Assembly: GCF_004345645.1 (NCBI RefSeq)
Contig: NZ_SLWS01000020.1
Location: 91,041 to 155,040 of the forward strand
DNA from: Actinocrispum wychmicini
Lineage (GTDB): Bacteria > Actinomycetota > Actinomycetes > Mycobacteriales > Pseudonocardiaceae
Reading direction: 5' to 3'
DNA length: 64,000 nt
Made by a program: the position numbers and the translations under genes. This document shows, piece by piece, positions 27,147-36,120 of the stretch; the first letter of the stretch is position 1; every line of letters starts with the position of its first letter. The notes beneath the pieces are model-generated. The model was not told the origin of the DNA, made no database searches, and saw only the letters and a program-made list of their open reading frames with translations.

Positions 27147-28306
27147 GGCCGGCCAGCACCGGGACACGGTTTCTCGACGAGGTACGAGAGTACGTCCGGC
27201 AGGACCTGATGCCCAGCCATGCCGAGGCCGGTGAACCGCCCACCCCGGCCCAGCGGGAGTTCCACCTGCGCGGGCTATCGAACTGGTGGCTGCCCGAGAA
27301 GTACTACGGCAAGGGCCTGAGCTTGTCGGAGAGTGTCGACGTCGTCTCCGAACTCGCCTACGGCGACGCCGGCTCGGCCTTCACCCTGTTCATCTCCATC
27401 CTGGGCAGCACCATGGTGTCCCTGTTCGGCGCCGAGGATCTCAAGGACCGAACTCTGCGAAAGACGGGCACCTCCGGCGGCTTCTCCGCGACCCTCGGCA
27501 CCGAACGCAAAGCGGGCAGCGAACTCGGTGACATCGCCACGGTCGCGACCCACACCAGCGGCCAGATCACGATCAACGGCGACAAACTGTTCGCGACCAA
27601 CGCCGACTTCGCGGATTTCCTCGTCGTGATCGCCCGCTCCACCGAGAACCGACTCGAACATCTGGCGATCGTCGTGCCCCGCGAGACTCCCGGGGTGCGA
27701 ATCGTGAAACGCTGGAAGACTTTTGGTCTGAATTCGGCAGCCACCTACCAAGTGTCCTTCGAGGACTGTCGAGTCCCAGAGGCGCACGCACTGCGCGGTC
27801 CCGGTCTCCTTCTCCTCGAAGTCGGACTCAACGCCAGCCGGATCCTGATCGCCGCGACCGGCCTGGGCCTGTCGCGACGAATCCGCGACATGTGCCTCGA
27901 CTACGCCCGAACCAAACAGCTGCGCGGAACAAGCCTCCTGGAGAATCCAGTCTTCGCCGCCAAGATCGGCCAGATGGAAATGCAGATCGACGCCATGCGC
28001 AACCAGTGCCTGGCCGCCGCTGCCGAGTTCGACACACTGGCCACACGCGACGACGGCCCAGCGGAACTGCTCAGCCGAGGCGCACTACGCTCCGCCGTGG
28101 CCGCCAAGATGTTCTGCGGCCAGACCGCCTGGCAACTCGCGGGCATCGGCTCGGAGATGCTGGGCGGGCTCGGCTACACGGACGAAACAGTCGCCGGAAA
28201 ACTCCTACGCGACGCTCGATACATCTCGCTGGTCGAAGGCGGAGACGACGTACTCAAGGACCTACTCTACCGACGCTACGCCAAGCCATCAGCCAAACGG
28301 CGATGA
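27143..28306 (+). CDS. Acyl-CoA dehydrogenase family flavoprotein
   Basis: 387 residues, ATG at 27143 overlapping the synthase 2 stop. The fold is acyl-CoA dehydrogenase: an N-terminal helical domain, a beta domain with GGFSATLGTER and TINGDKLFATNADFADFLVV, and a C-terminal helical domain ending with the FAD-binding EMLGGLGYTDE and ISLVEGGDDVLKDLLYRRY. Where many family members have a catalytic Glu in the last helices, this one reads LVEGGDDV, so a Glu is available. It closes the operon and probably desaturates or oxidises the acyl product on CoA or ACP, replacing the absent reductive functions with an oxidative step. The substrate is inferred from context. Confidence 0.87.
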   Translation: MRPASTGTRFLDEVREYVRQDLMPSHAEAGEPPTPAQREFHLRGLSNWWLPEKYYGKGLSLSESVDVVSELAYGDAGSAFTLFISILGSTMVSLFGAEDLKDRTLRKTGTSGGFSATLGTERKAGSELGDIATVATHTSGQITINGDKLFATNADFADFLVVIARSTENRLEHLAIVVPRETPGVRIVKRWKTFGLNSAATYQVSFEDCRVPEAHALRGPGLLLLEVGLNASRILIAATGLGLSRRIRDMCLDYARTKQLRGTSLLENPVFAAKIGQMEMQIDAMRNQCLAAAAEFDTLATRDDGPAELLSRGALRSAVAAKMFCGQTAWQLAGIGSEMLGGLGYTDETVAGKLLRDARYISLVEGGDDVLKDLLYRRYAKPSAKRR

Positions 28307-28319
28307 CCTGCCGCGATGG

Positions 28320-28569
28320 TCAACACACCAGGACTCCTGAAGTGGTGGTCCGCTCCCGTCCAGCCTGGCCGGTACCCAGGTGACCGGCAGGCCGGACGGG
28401 TGCGGACCAAGTGCAGGCGCAGTCCCCAGGCAGAACCGGGAACGCAGCAGTAGCGGTAGCCGGCCAACTCGGAGCGGCGGGCGGTGCCGCGGGAACGGCC
28501 CGGAGTGGAGTCGGTGATCCAGGTCGTGTCAGCCCAGAGATCGGTGTCGAGCGCAAGCATGCGGACCAC
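28320..28569 (-). mobile_element. DDE transposase fragment (IS4/IS5/IS982-like)
   Basis: The minus-strand frame carries TTWITDSTPGRSRGTARRSE, AGYRYCC and WGLRLHLVRT. These correspond to the catalytic-Asp segment (ADSTPVxCGRSRxTxxRSxL) and the GYCxSHSRFFWGLRLHLV block of IS982-like transposases, but with deletions. No start or terminal repeats remain. It lies immediately after the synthase operon and marks its right boundary. Confidence 0.55.
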
Positions 28570-28773
28570 GCGTTTGAGCAGTGGGACTGCGGCGCGCAGC
28601 CGCTTGCTATAGCCGGATTGCCTCGGCGGGTATGGGAAGGTGGCGGGGTGGGAATCGAAGCCAGCGTGCTTCCGGGGTAGTGCCTAGCAGGGGCAGCAAT
28701 TCGTGAGGAACGGTAGCTGGCTGATGGTCCGTACTGAGGCGGGGTCCGGCAACGCCTGGCTGAGAAGATCCCG

Positions 28774-29031
28774 GTGACCCGGATCCTGGCCAAGATCCGC
28801 GGACGAAGGTACACCGGCAGCGCCAGCCTGCTGGTGCGCTACTTCAACCAGGGCCGCGCCGCCCCCGAGCGCGTCGCGCCCACACCACGCCGTCTGGTCT
28901 CCTGGCTCATGACCCCGCCCTACAGCAACGGACCTGCCGAAGGTGTCAACGCGAAGATCAAGCTGCTCAAGCGTCAGACCTACGGGAGGACCAGTTTCTC
29001 CTTGCTGCGCAAGCGAATACTGCCCAGCTAG
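28774..29031 (+). mobile_element. ISL3-family transposase C-terminal fragment
   Basis: The last 85 residues read GPAEGVNAKIKLLKRQTYGR, then a serine/leucine stretch SFSLLRKRILPS. This is the conserved end of ISL3-family (IS204/IS1001/IS1165) transposases (NGxxEGxNxKIKxxKRxxYGRxxFxLLRxRIL) and holds the catalytic Glu. The rest of the gene is absent. 28570-28773 and 29032-29192 contain nothing recognisable. Confidence 0.65.
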
Positions 29032-29192
29032 TGACTACCGGAGTCCGACAACTGACCCAGGTCGACGACCATGCGGACACTACGGCTTCGGCGCCGCACA
29101 TCAAGTTGATCACGCAATCACGGACAGAGCCAAAATTTGACGGACCCGGAAGGGTTGACTTACGAAACTCATTCGTGGGTATTCCGCGTTTG

Positions 29193-29885
29193 TCATGTGG
29201 GGTTGGTGATTCGGCATAGTGGGAAGTAGCTGTCGACCATGCCGTGGGTGTGGGCGTCGGCGAGTTGGGGGATGTGGTCGTAGTCCCAGACCGCGTTGGG
29301 ATCGTCGTCGGCGATCCATCCGGTGTGGTTCTGGTATTCGCGGATGGCGGGGCTGTCCTGGTGTCGCCATACGTGGGTGTGGACGTGCAGGTGGCGTTGG
29401 ATGCATTCGCTGGCACGGACCGACCGCAGGTGCATGCCGGCTTTCCAGCCGGCGGTGGTGATCACTCCTTGCCGGGCGAGGGCTTTGAGGGACGCTTTGT
29501 GCAGTCCGCCGCCGATGTGGTCGATGAGGATTGCCACACCGCGACCGTTGGACAGCTCGTCGATCACCTTGAGGAACTCGGCTTCCGAGGCGCGGTAGCG
29601 GTCCTTGTAGTCAGGGTCGGTCCGGTAGCGGTGTTCGTCGTGGTCGAGATCGGGAAAGCGGCGGTGGTCAATCGGGATGATGCCGTGCCGCCGGATGAGG
29701 TCGAGTCGTGCGTCACGCCCTGCGGCCATGGCGGTGGTGAATCCGGCCTGGTGGGCGAGTTGGGCTTCGGCCATGGAGACGCCGCCTCCCCAGGCGAGTA
29801 CGAGCCGCTCAGCGGGGTCGGCGTCGGGCATCTGGGCGCGCCAGCAAGCGTGGGCGACACGCCAGTTGTCCCACATCAGAGCTGT
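29193..29885 (-). pseudogene. Zinc-type MDR dehydrogenase/reductase, N-terminus lost
   Basis: From about 29885 the frame shows the cofactor half of a medium-chain dehydrogenase/reductase of the crotonyl-CoA-reductase type: MWDNWRVAHACWRAQMPD, the dinucleotide loop LVLAWGGGVSMAEAQLAHQA, a long insertion (DLDHDEHRYRTDPDYKDRYR), AILIDHIGGGLHKASLKAL, and the end VDSYFPLCRITNPT. Family members of this kind are about 400 residues; here the first 150 or so are missing and the frame above 29885 is not homologous. CCR-type enzymes can supply branched extender units, so a former link to the synthase operon is possible, but the piece present should be inactive. Confidence 0.65.
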
Positions 29886-30044
29886 GGACGACGCACTCAG
29901 TGATGCGAAGCGTGGCGGTAAGAACCGCACCGTGACCTCCGCACCCGCCGACCCGGACCAGCCCAGCGAACACGTCAGCGAGTCCTGACACGGCAATGCG
30001 TGGTCGTTCGTCACGCCGTTGGGGTTCCGGCGGGGTGGTGGCGT

Positions 30045-31412
30045 CTATCGGACGTGTTCGACGGTGATGGCCCGGGATCCCCGAAGGTTGCCCCCGAAGT
30101 GCAAGGTAGCGGGTTGGTTCTGGTCGGCAGGCGGTGTAGGGGTCGAGTGTGGTGGGTGGCGGTGCTGGCATCTTTGATGCGGGGATGGCCGAGATGGCCC
30201 GAGCCCGACCGTGAGGCTCCGGGCGAGTCCGACCACGGAACCGAACACGAGCGCGGCCGGCACGACCGCGAGACTGTTCGCGAGCCCTACGGTGAACATC
30301 ATGTAGAGCCCGACCACCAGCCCGATCACGAGCGCGGCGACGGAGCCAGCGACGAGCGCGACCCGGCGGGTCGCGGCACGGCCCAGTTGCCACCAGGCGA
30401 GGTCGCGGCTGCCGATCACGGTCAGATGGTGAGCGAGGAAGGCCAGCCACCTCTTGGCGTCGGCTGGATCCCAGGCACGCCGGGGACAGAACGGGTGTTC
30501 GTCGCCCCCGTCGCCGGGTGGGTTGGCGCGGATGAGGGCCTCGACCAAATGGTCGAGGAGATGCTCGATGACCGAGTCGGCGGTGGGGAAACGGCTGGTG
30601 TCGCATAGTTCGGCGGGACTGGTCCGGGTGTCGACGTAGACCTTGCGCAACAGCCACAGCGCCAACGGAGTGGACAGCGCACGCGTGACGGGAGTCTGCC
30701 GGTCGCCGTTGACCGCGGCGAGCAGGTCCCGCCAGTCGCTGCGGCTCCGCGGTGGCAGGCAACCCGTGACGTACGCGGCGGCGTCGGCGGGCATGAGGGG
30801 ACCGGGTTCGATGACTGCCCCTGCGGTGAGCACGTCCCCTCCCGGCGCGGCCACGGCCGCCTCGTACTCCGCTGTCCGGCAGGTAAGGACGAGGGGGTCG
30901 GTGGCCACCTCGTTCAGCCGGACAATGATCTTGGGGCCGGTCTGTGCCGGTAGCTCGTCCAAACCGTCCAGGATCGGCAGGATCCGGTGCTGGGTCACCA
31001 GCGAACGGGCAGCGTCCGGGCCGAAGGCGCCGGCCCGCAACGCGGGGTAGTCCTCAGCCAGCCGGCGTGACATCCATTCGTACAGAGACTCGGCGACGGG
31101 GTGCCAACCGGACATCGACACCAGAACGGGAACCGGGTCGTGCGACTGTGGGTGATCCAGCAGTTCGCGGACCAGCAGCACGGCCAGCGTGGTCTTGCCC
31201 ATCCCAGGTTCCCCGACGATCACCAGCCGTCGCCGTGTCAACCTGCGGAACTCCGTGGCCGTGTCGCCGATGCGATCGGTCCGGCCGGTGAATCGAGGCC
31301 GGCCTCGGCGGATCAGCGACCGCAGCGGATTTGTCCTGGCGATGTGCTCGGCGCGGTCCACTACGTCGAGCTCGGTGAAGTGCCACCGCACCTGCAGCCA
31401 GGACGGCCACAC
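30045..31412 (-). CDS. NACHT-domain STAND NTPase
   Basis: 455 residues. The N-terminal 30 residues resemble the end of the usual lead-in helix (VRWHFTELDVVDRAEHI). NACHT domain: Walker A GEPGMGKTTLAVLLV, Walker B ILPILDGLDELP, sensor region PLVLTCRTAEY. After the helical lid come two hydrophobic helices (about 350-395, RVALVAGSVAALVIGLVVGL), then a low-complexity His/Pro tail. Actinobacterial NACHT proteins of this type normally continue with more transmembrane helices; the sudden His/Pro tail suggests the 3' end was replaced. Some bacterial NACHT proteins act in phage defence or regulation; which applies here is unknown. It sits just downstream of the LuxR-STAND regulator on the same strand. 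Confidence 0.7.
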   Translation of the reverse strand: MWPSWLQVRWHFTELDVVDRAEHIARTNPLRSLIRRGRPRFTGRTDRIGDTATEFRRLTRRRLVIVGEPGMGKTTLAVLLVRELLDHPQSHDPVPVLVSMSGWHPVAESLYEWMSRRLAEDYPALRAGAFGPDAARSLVTQHRILPILDGLDELPAQTGPKIIVRLNEVATDPLVLTCRTAEYEAAVAAPGGDVLTAGAVIEPGPLMPADAAAYVTGCLPPRSRSDWRDLLAAVNGDRQTPVTRALSTPLALWLLRKVYVDTRTSPAELCDTSRFPTADSVIEHLLDHLVEALIRANPPGDGGDEHPFCPRRAWDPADAKRWLAFLAHHLTVIGSRDLAWWQLGRAATRRVALVAGSVAALVIGLVVGLYMMFTVGLANSLAVVPAALVFGSVVGLARSLTVGLGPSRPSPHQRCQHRHPPHSTPTPPADQNQPATLHFGGNLRGSRAITVEHVR

Positions 31413-31467
31413 GTCGACCGACCCCCCGCCGGGTCGATCGAGGCAGCCCAGCGCCTCGGAAAGCCCC

Positions 31468-34440
31468 TTATTGTGGAGGCCAGACCGTTGGCGTGGCGCC
31501 CATGCGTGCCAGCACGGATTCGCCGCGTATTCGTTGTTCGCCGCCGATGAGGACGAGCGTCCGGGCCCACTGGTAGCGGCAGCCTGCGTGGTGCAGGGCG
31601 GCGGCTGCGGCGCTCAACCCGTCGCGGTCGCCGGTGTGCAGGGCCGCTGCGCGGTCGACGACGGCGATCGCGATCGGATTGCCGTCCGCCGCCACGCGTG
31701 CGCGTTGTAGGCGGGCTGCGACGTCCTCGTGCCCGGACATGACGGCCGCCTCGGCCCACAGCGCGGCATACCAGGGACGCCACTCGGCGTACCAGTACGT
31801 CAACTGCTCTGGCGGCATGTCCAACACCTGCGTCGCCTCCTCGACCTGACCGCGGTGCAGCAGGAGCAAGGCGTCGAAGAACTTGCCGGAGTGAATCTCC
31901 GACACCGGGCGTCCTGGCGTCGTGAGGGCGCCGACGATGTCCAGCCACGCGGCCCGGCCGTGGTCGTCCCCACGCAGTCCGTGCACTGTCGCGACCGCAT
32001 ACGCGCCGCCGCTGAGGTTGCCCGCACGGGGCCGTCCGGCCCGCTCCCACCCCTCGCGGAATCGCTCCGCCAGCGTGATCGTCTCGTCCCAGTCGCCCGC
32101 CAGCGCCGTGACGACGAGCAGCCGCACGGTGGCCAAGTGACCCTCCTCCGCATGGAAGGGCAGATCTCGCAGGCATTCGGCCAGTCTCCTCGCGGCCAGC
32201 AGATCGCCGGCGGCGACAGCGCTGTCGGCGGCCATGCCGAAACTGTCGAAGAACTCCAACCCGGCCACCGCCGTCACCGGCATCGACACCAGCAACTCCG
32301 TGCGCCGCAACGCGCTGGCCGCTGCGGCACGGACCTCCCCCCGAGCCAGCTGTACCGCAGTGAGCTGGTCCAGTGCGGCATTCTCGATCAGCGGGTCGCC
32401 GATGCGACGGGACAGGGTAAGAGCGCACTCGATGAGTTCGACGGTGGCCGGATCGGCTATGTCGCCGTTGAACGCCTCGGCGGTGAGCAGTCGAGCCTGC
32501 GCGGCCAGGTCGCTGCCAGCCAGCGCCCAACCCTCGGCGATCAGCGCCGCCACCTCACCGACCGCAGGCGCGGTAGCCATGAGTCCGGGGCCACGATTGA
32601 TCAACTCGGCATTGCGGGCGAGGTCACCAGCCGCGCCCGCCCGATCACCCGCGCGCAGCGCCGCGTCGGCCGCGCCTCGGCGCAGCCGCAGAGCCTCGGT
32701 GCCGACATGCCGCGACTCCGCGGCACCCGCCGCACTGCGCAAAGCGTCGGCGGCGGCCAGGTCGTCGGCGGCCAGCTCGGCCGCCTGCTCATAGCGCCGC
32801 TGCGACTCGCCGGGCATCCCGCGGGTGAAGCTCAGTTCGGCCAAACCGATCGCCAACCGGTAAGCCTCCGGGCGGTATCGCACGGTTCCCTCCGCCCAGG
32901 CCAGCGCACCCCGCAGCTCGTCAGCGACCTGATCGAACGCGGCCCGCCAAGCATCGACCGGTGCCCGGGACACCAGAGCAGCACTCTCCTCCAGGCACCA
33001 CCTCAGATGATGAGAGAACGCCTCGACCGACTCGCCCGCCTCCTCGAGCCGATCGACACCATATTGGCGGATGGTCTCCAAAACGCGGTAACGAGTCCCG
33101 CCCGGCACCACGATCGCGACCAGCAAACTCTGCTCGGCCAGCCCGGCCAAGATGGTAGGAACGGCGCCGGCCGGCACTGGCAGCCAACCGGCCACGGTCG
33201 CCGCCGCGGCCGCGGCGAACGGGCCGGCGAAAACCGAGACCCGACGCAGCACCGCCTGAGCGGGCTCGGCCAGCAGCGCGTAACTCCAGTCCAGCGTCGA
33301 ACGCAACGAACGATGCCGGTCATCGATGCGTGATCCGCCGGTCAGCAAGCGCAGCCGGTCGGCCAACCCGGCTTCAAGCCCATCGAGCCCCAGCGACGGG
33401 AACCGGGCGGCGGCCAGCTCGATCGCCAACGCCATGCCGTCCAAGCCCCGGCAGACAGCGGCGATACGTTTCGTGTCCTCGGACATCGGCGGACTCCCGC
33501 CGGCCGCAGCTCGCCCCACAAACAGCTCGACCGCGTCCCCCACGCCACCGTCATCGGCCTCGACGGACAGCCCGGGCACCACGAACACCCATTCGAAGGG
33601 CACCAGCAACCTGGCCCGGCTGGTGGCGAGCACCCTCAGCCGGGGACAGCCGCCGAGGAGCCGTTCCAGCAGGACCGCCACACCGTCCAGCACGTGCTCG
33701 CAGTTGTCCAGCACGAGCAACGTTTCCCGCTCGGCCAGCCGGCCGAGGACATGGTCCGTGACCGAGTGGCCATGGCTCTCTCCGATACCGAGCACGCCGG
33801 CGATCGCCGGCGCGATCATCGACGCATCGGTCACCGGTACCAGGTCGACGTACCAGACGCCGTCGGCGAACCGGTCGGTCAGCTCACCGGCGACGCTCAA
33901 AGCCAGCCGGGTTTTGCCGACCCCGCCCGGACCGACGGCCGTGACCAGGCGGTGCCGGCCGAGCGCCTCGGTGAGCGCCGCCCGTTCAGCCACCCGCCCC
34001 ACGAAGGGCGTCAGCCGCGACGGCAGCACGACGACTGACGCAGCCCTGACCGGTCGAGTCCCCGGCACGGGCTGCATGGTCGCTGCGACAACCGCCAGGG
34101 CGCGGCGATCGGCCACCCGAAACTTCCGCAGCAAAGAGGAAACATGACTCTCCACGGTGCGGACGGAGATGAACAGCCGGACACCGATCTCGGCGTTGGT
34201 CAGATGTTCACCGAGCGCAGCGAGCACCTCGGCCTCCCGCGCGGAGATACCCACCCCGGCAGGTACCTCCTGATTGACCACGTCCGGATTGTCCCCCGCC
34301 GGCCTGGCTCTGTCAGCCGATCGCCAAAGGGCGTCGGCGGAGGCATCCGTGGCGGCCACGGAATCTCCGGGTCCGTGGCCGGCACGGATGCCCAGCGGCC
34401 CGATCTGACTCAAGGTTGGCGCCAGGCGTATCCGGGTCAA
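31468..34440 (-). CDS. LuxR-family regulator with N-terminal HTH and STAND ATPase
   Basis: 990 residues from 34440; the exact start is uncertain, since the first 55 residues are unstructured and later starts are possible. Residues 63-118 form a LuxR/GerE helix-turn-helix (ISAREAEVLAALGEHLTNAE, then VRTVESHVSSLLRKF). Residues 145-430 are an NB-ARC-like ATPase: Walker A VGPGGVGKTRLA (170-178), Walker B-like TLLVLDNCEHVLDG, and CRGLDGMALAIELAAARFPS. The rest is helical repeats. Having the HTH in front of the ATPase is the reverse of the MalT/LAL order seen at 51775. It should be an ATP-dependent transcriptional switch, with targets unknown. Adjacent regions (NACHT gene, secreted-protein gene) are candidates. 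Confidence 0.82.
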   Translation of the reverse strand: MTRIRLAPTLSQIGPLGIRAGHGPGDSVAATDASADALWRSADRARPAGDNPDVVNQEVPAGVGISAREAEVLAALGEHLTNAEIGVRLFISVRTVESHVSSLLRKFRVADRRALAVVAATMQPVPGTRPVRAASVVVLPSRLTPFVGRVAERAALTEALGRHRLVTAVGPGGVGKTRLALSVAGELTDRFADGVWYVDLVPVTDASMIAPAIAGVLGIGESHGHSVTDHVLGRLAERETLLVLDNCEHVLDGVAVLLERLLGGCPRLRVLATSRARLLVPFEWVFVVPGLSVEADDGGVGDAVELFVGRAAAGGSPPMSEDTKRIAAVCRGLDGMALAIELAAARFPSLGLDGLEAGLADRLRLLTGGSRIDDRHRSLRSTLDWSYALLAEPAQAVLRRVSVFAGPFAAAAAATVAGWLPVPAGAVPTILAGLAEQSLLVAIVVPGGTRYRVLETIRQYGVDRLEEAGESVEAFSHHLRWCLEESAALVSRAPVDAWRAAFDQVADELRGALAWAEGTVRYRPEAYRLAIGLAELSFTRGMPGESQRRYEQAAELAADDLAAADALRSAAGAAESRHVGTEALRLRRGAADAALRAGDRAGAAGDLARNAELINRGPGLMATAPAVGEVAALIAEGWALAGSDLAAQARLLTAEAFNGDIADPATVELIECALTLSRRIGDPLIENAALDQLTAVQLARGEVRAAAASALRRTELLVSMPVTAVAGLEFFDSFGMAADSAVAAGDLLAARRLAECLRDLPFHAEEGHLATVRLLVVTALAGDWDETITLAERFREGWERAGRPRAGNLSGGAYAVATVHGLRGDDHGRAAWLDIVGALTTPGRPVSEIHSGKFFDALLLLHRGQVEEATQVLDMPPEQLTYWYAEWRPWYAALWAEAAVMSGHEDVAARLQRARVAADGNPIAIAVVDRAAALHTGDRDGLSAAAAALHHAGCRYQWARTLVLIGGEQRIRGESVLARMGATPTVWPPQ

Positions 34441-34505
34441 CCGAGCCGATGCCCGCGATCACCGGTGATACAGCGCCGACGAACGCTGGGATCTGAGGAG
34501 TGTTC

Positions 34506-35393
34506 ATGCAGAGTCGTTTAGTGAAGAAGTGGGCGCCGGTCGTGGCCATGGGCCTCGCCGTCGTCGCCGTTCAAGTGCTGGGAGCCGAGCCCGCAGCGGC
34601 GACCAGCGTCTCCGTGCAGGTCTTTCCCGCCAGTTATTCGCCCGACCGCTTGGCGGCGAAGTCCCTCAGCGCGCCCTGTCCGCCCGGTCAGCGGGTACTC
34701 GGGGGCGGCGCGCTGACGGCCGGCGGTGTCCACGCGATCATCACCGAGCTGCAGCCGATCCACGCCGCGGGCGGGGACAGCTTGCGGGTCAGCGTGGCGG
34801 CTGACCAGTTCGGCATTTCGGTGGCCTGGGGTTTCCAGGTGTTCCCGTTCTGCGCTGCGGTCCCGGCCGCGCTGAACGTGCAGATCGAGACGCATACGAA
34901 CCAACCGACGTCGACCGAAAACGACCAGGCTGTGTCGCATTGCAAGTTGGGGACCGTGATCGGTGTCGGTGGCAAGATCGATAATGGCAACGGGCAGGTG
35001 AACCTGAGTTTCTTCACCAACTCAAGCGGAGATTTCCCGACGGGAAGCGCCGCCTCTGCCCAAGAGGACGACGACGGGTTCGCCGGCACCTACACCGTCA
35101 CCAGCTACTCGGTGTGCGCACAGCCGACCGTGTTCGGCGACTTCCAGCAGTTCAAGATCTGGTTCGTCACGAACGGGTCGAGCGTGACCTCGACCCCGAA
35201 CGACCCGACCTGTCCGTCCGGGATGCACCTCACCGGTCTCGCCGGCGGCACGGAAACGCCGGGCACACACCTGCAGATCATCGAGCCGAACCGGACGGTC
35301 GCACCCAACGCCGCCCACTTCGTTTCCCAGTCGTCGGTGGGGCCGATAGGCAATTCTTGGATCGAGGAGGCGACGATCTTCTGCGCCAAGTAG
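34506..35393 (+). CDS. Secreted protein with three similar repeat units
   Basis: 295 residues from the ATG at 34506 (GAGGAG at 34495-34500); an in-frame GTG two codons earlier is possible. The signal peptide MQSRLVKKWAPVVAMGLAVV... ends near AAAT, about residue 33. The mature part has three related blocks that each open with a Cys-Pro/Lys-x-Gly step and end with an aromatic-Cys: PCPPGQRVLGGGALTAG...FPFC, HCKLGTVIGVGGKIDNG...YSVC and TCPSGMHLTGLAGGTE...TIFC. Paired cysteines per block suggest disulfides and a repeated beta module. I do not recognise a family name; role outside the cell unknown. The gene is followed by a strong terminator. Confidence 0.8.
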   Translation: MQSRLVKKWAPVVAMGLAVVAVQVLGAEPAAATSVSVQVFPASYSPDRLAAKSLSAPCPPGQRVLGGGALTAGGVHAIITELQPIHAAGGDSLRVSVAADQFGISVAWGFQVFPFCAAVPAALNVQIETHTNQPTSTENDQAVSHCKLGTVIGVGGKIDNGNGQVNLSFFTNSSGDFPTGSAASAQEDDDGFAGTYTVTSYSVCAQPTVFGDFQQFKIWFVTNGSSVTSTPNDPTCPSGMHLTGLAGGTETPGTHLQIIEPNRTVAPNAAHFVSQSSVGPIGNSWIEEATIFCAK

Positions 35394-35412
35394 GCACTAA
35401 GCCGGATAGGCA

Positions 35413-35453
35413 CAGTGGGAGCACGCCCGATCCGGGCATGCTCCCACTGTTTC
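35413..35453 (+). terminator. Rho-independent terminator
   Basis: A near-perfect inverted repeat: CAGTGGGAGCA at 35413 pairs with TGCTCCCACTG ending at 35449, and GCCCG with CGGGC inside, with a short loop and a following TTTCC. It lies 20 bp after the stop of the secreted-protein gene and should end its transcript. Confidence 0.85.
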
Positions 35454-35556
35454 CGTCGGTCGTTCTGAACCGCTCCGGGTTCGGACCAGATCATCAGCGA
35501 ACGGGGAAGGACCTCGACCACAGCGCCGCGACGCCTGAGCCCGTGGGGAGCCGAGC

Positions 35557-35680
35557 ATGACCGACTGGATCGAACGCGCCCGCGAGGTCGCCGCCAAACC
35601 GGCCGTCGACGCCGTCGAGCGCGACCACCGCGGCGAAACCCCGTACCAGGAAGTCCAGCTGCTGAAGGACAACGGCCTGT
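35557..35680 (+). pseudogene. Acyl-CoA dehydrogenase-like N-terminal fragment
   Basis: The first 41 codons (MTDWIERAREVAAKPAVDAV, then ERDHRGETPYQEVQLLKDNG) match the opening helices of DszC/SfnB-type acyl-CoA dehydrogenase-like monooxygenases. After that the frame runs on through unrelated sequence with no domain. The open frame to 36870 is therefore a chance fusion of several remnants. The fragment has no FAD site and is inactive. Confidence 0.55.
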
Positions 35681-35793
35681 GTCCGGTGAAGATCTGGCCT
35701 AGCAGCGTGACGCGGCGGGCGTGGGTGATCGATGGGCTCTGGCCGCGCGGGTGCGAGACTGGGCAACAGCTTGACGACGTGAAGGAGCTCGCT

Positions 35794-36120
35794 GTGGCCT
35801 CTGACGCCCGTGAACGACCGGTCCCGGTGTCGAGCGGGCCGGGACAGCTGGTTCTTGAGCTGCTGGACAAGGCCATCGGCTTGCAGACACCGCTGGTGCG
35901 CAAGAACATCGCCCGGGCCCGTCAGCACAACCCGGAGGCGACACCGGCGGAGGTCGTGCGCACCCTGGAGCGGATGTACGTCAGCGCCCTGGCGGGCACC
36001 GGGGCCGCGGTCGGGGCCACCGCGGCCGCGCCCACCGTCGGCACCGGGGTCGTGCTGGCGTTGTCGGCGGGCGAGGCCTTCTCTTCGCTCGAGCTGAGCG
36101 CCCTATTCATGCTCTCGGTT
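35794..36120 (+). pseudogene. Conserved hypothetical protein, 3' end lost
   Basis: A GTG at 35794 is preceded by GAAGGAG (35781-35787). The product opens with DARERPVPVSSGPGQLVLEL, continues VRTLERMYVSALAGTG, and has an Ala/Gly-rich helix (AVGATAAAPTVGTGVVLALS) ending with FSSLELSALFMLSVAEVH. The hydrophobic Ala/Gly/Thr helix suggests membrane association. Near 36110 the sequence runs into the antisense of the AhpD-like gene, so the natural C-terminus is gone. Function unknown. Confidence 0.5.

Noticed and set aside
11720..28306. Canonical enediyne core (PksE) cluster
   Set aside because: AT and ACP are on separate proteins, there is no PPTase domain, and the gene set is doubled; only the thioesterases are truly enediyne-like.
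11720..28306. Modular type I PKS
   Set aside because: No repeated modules, no docking domains, and the carriers have the LGIxS form of iterative PUFA/enediyne systems.
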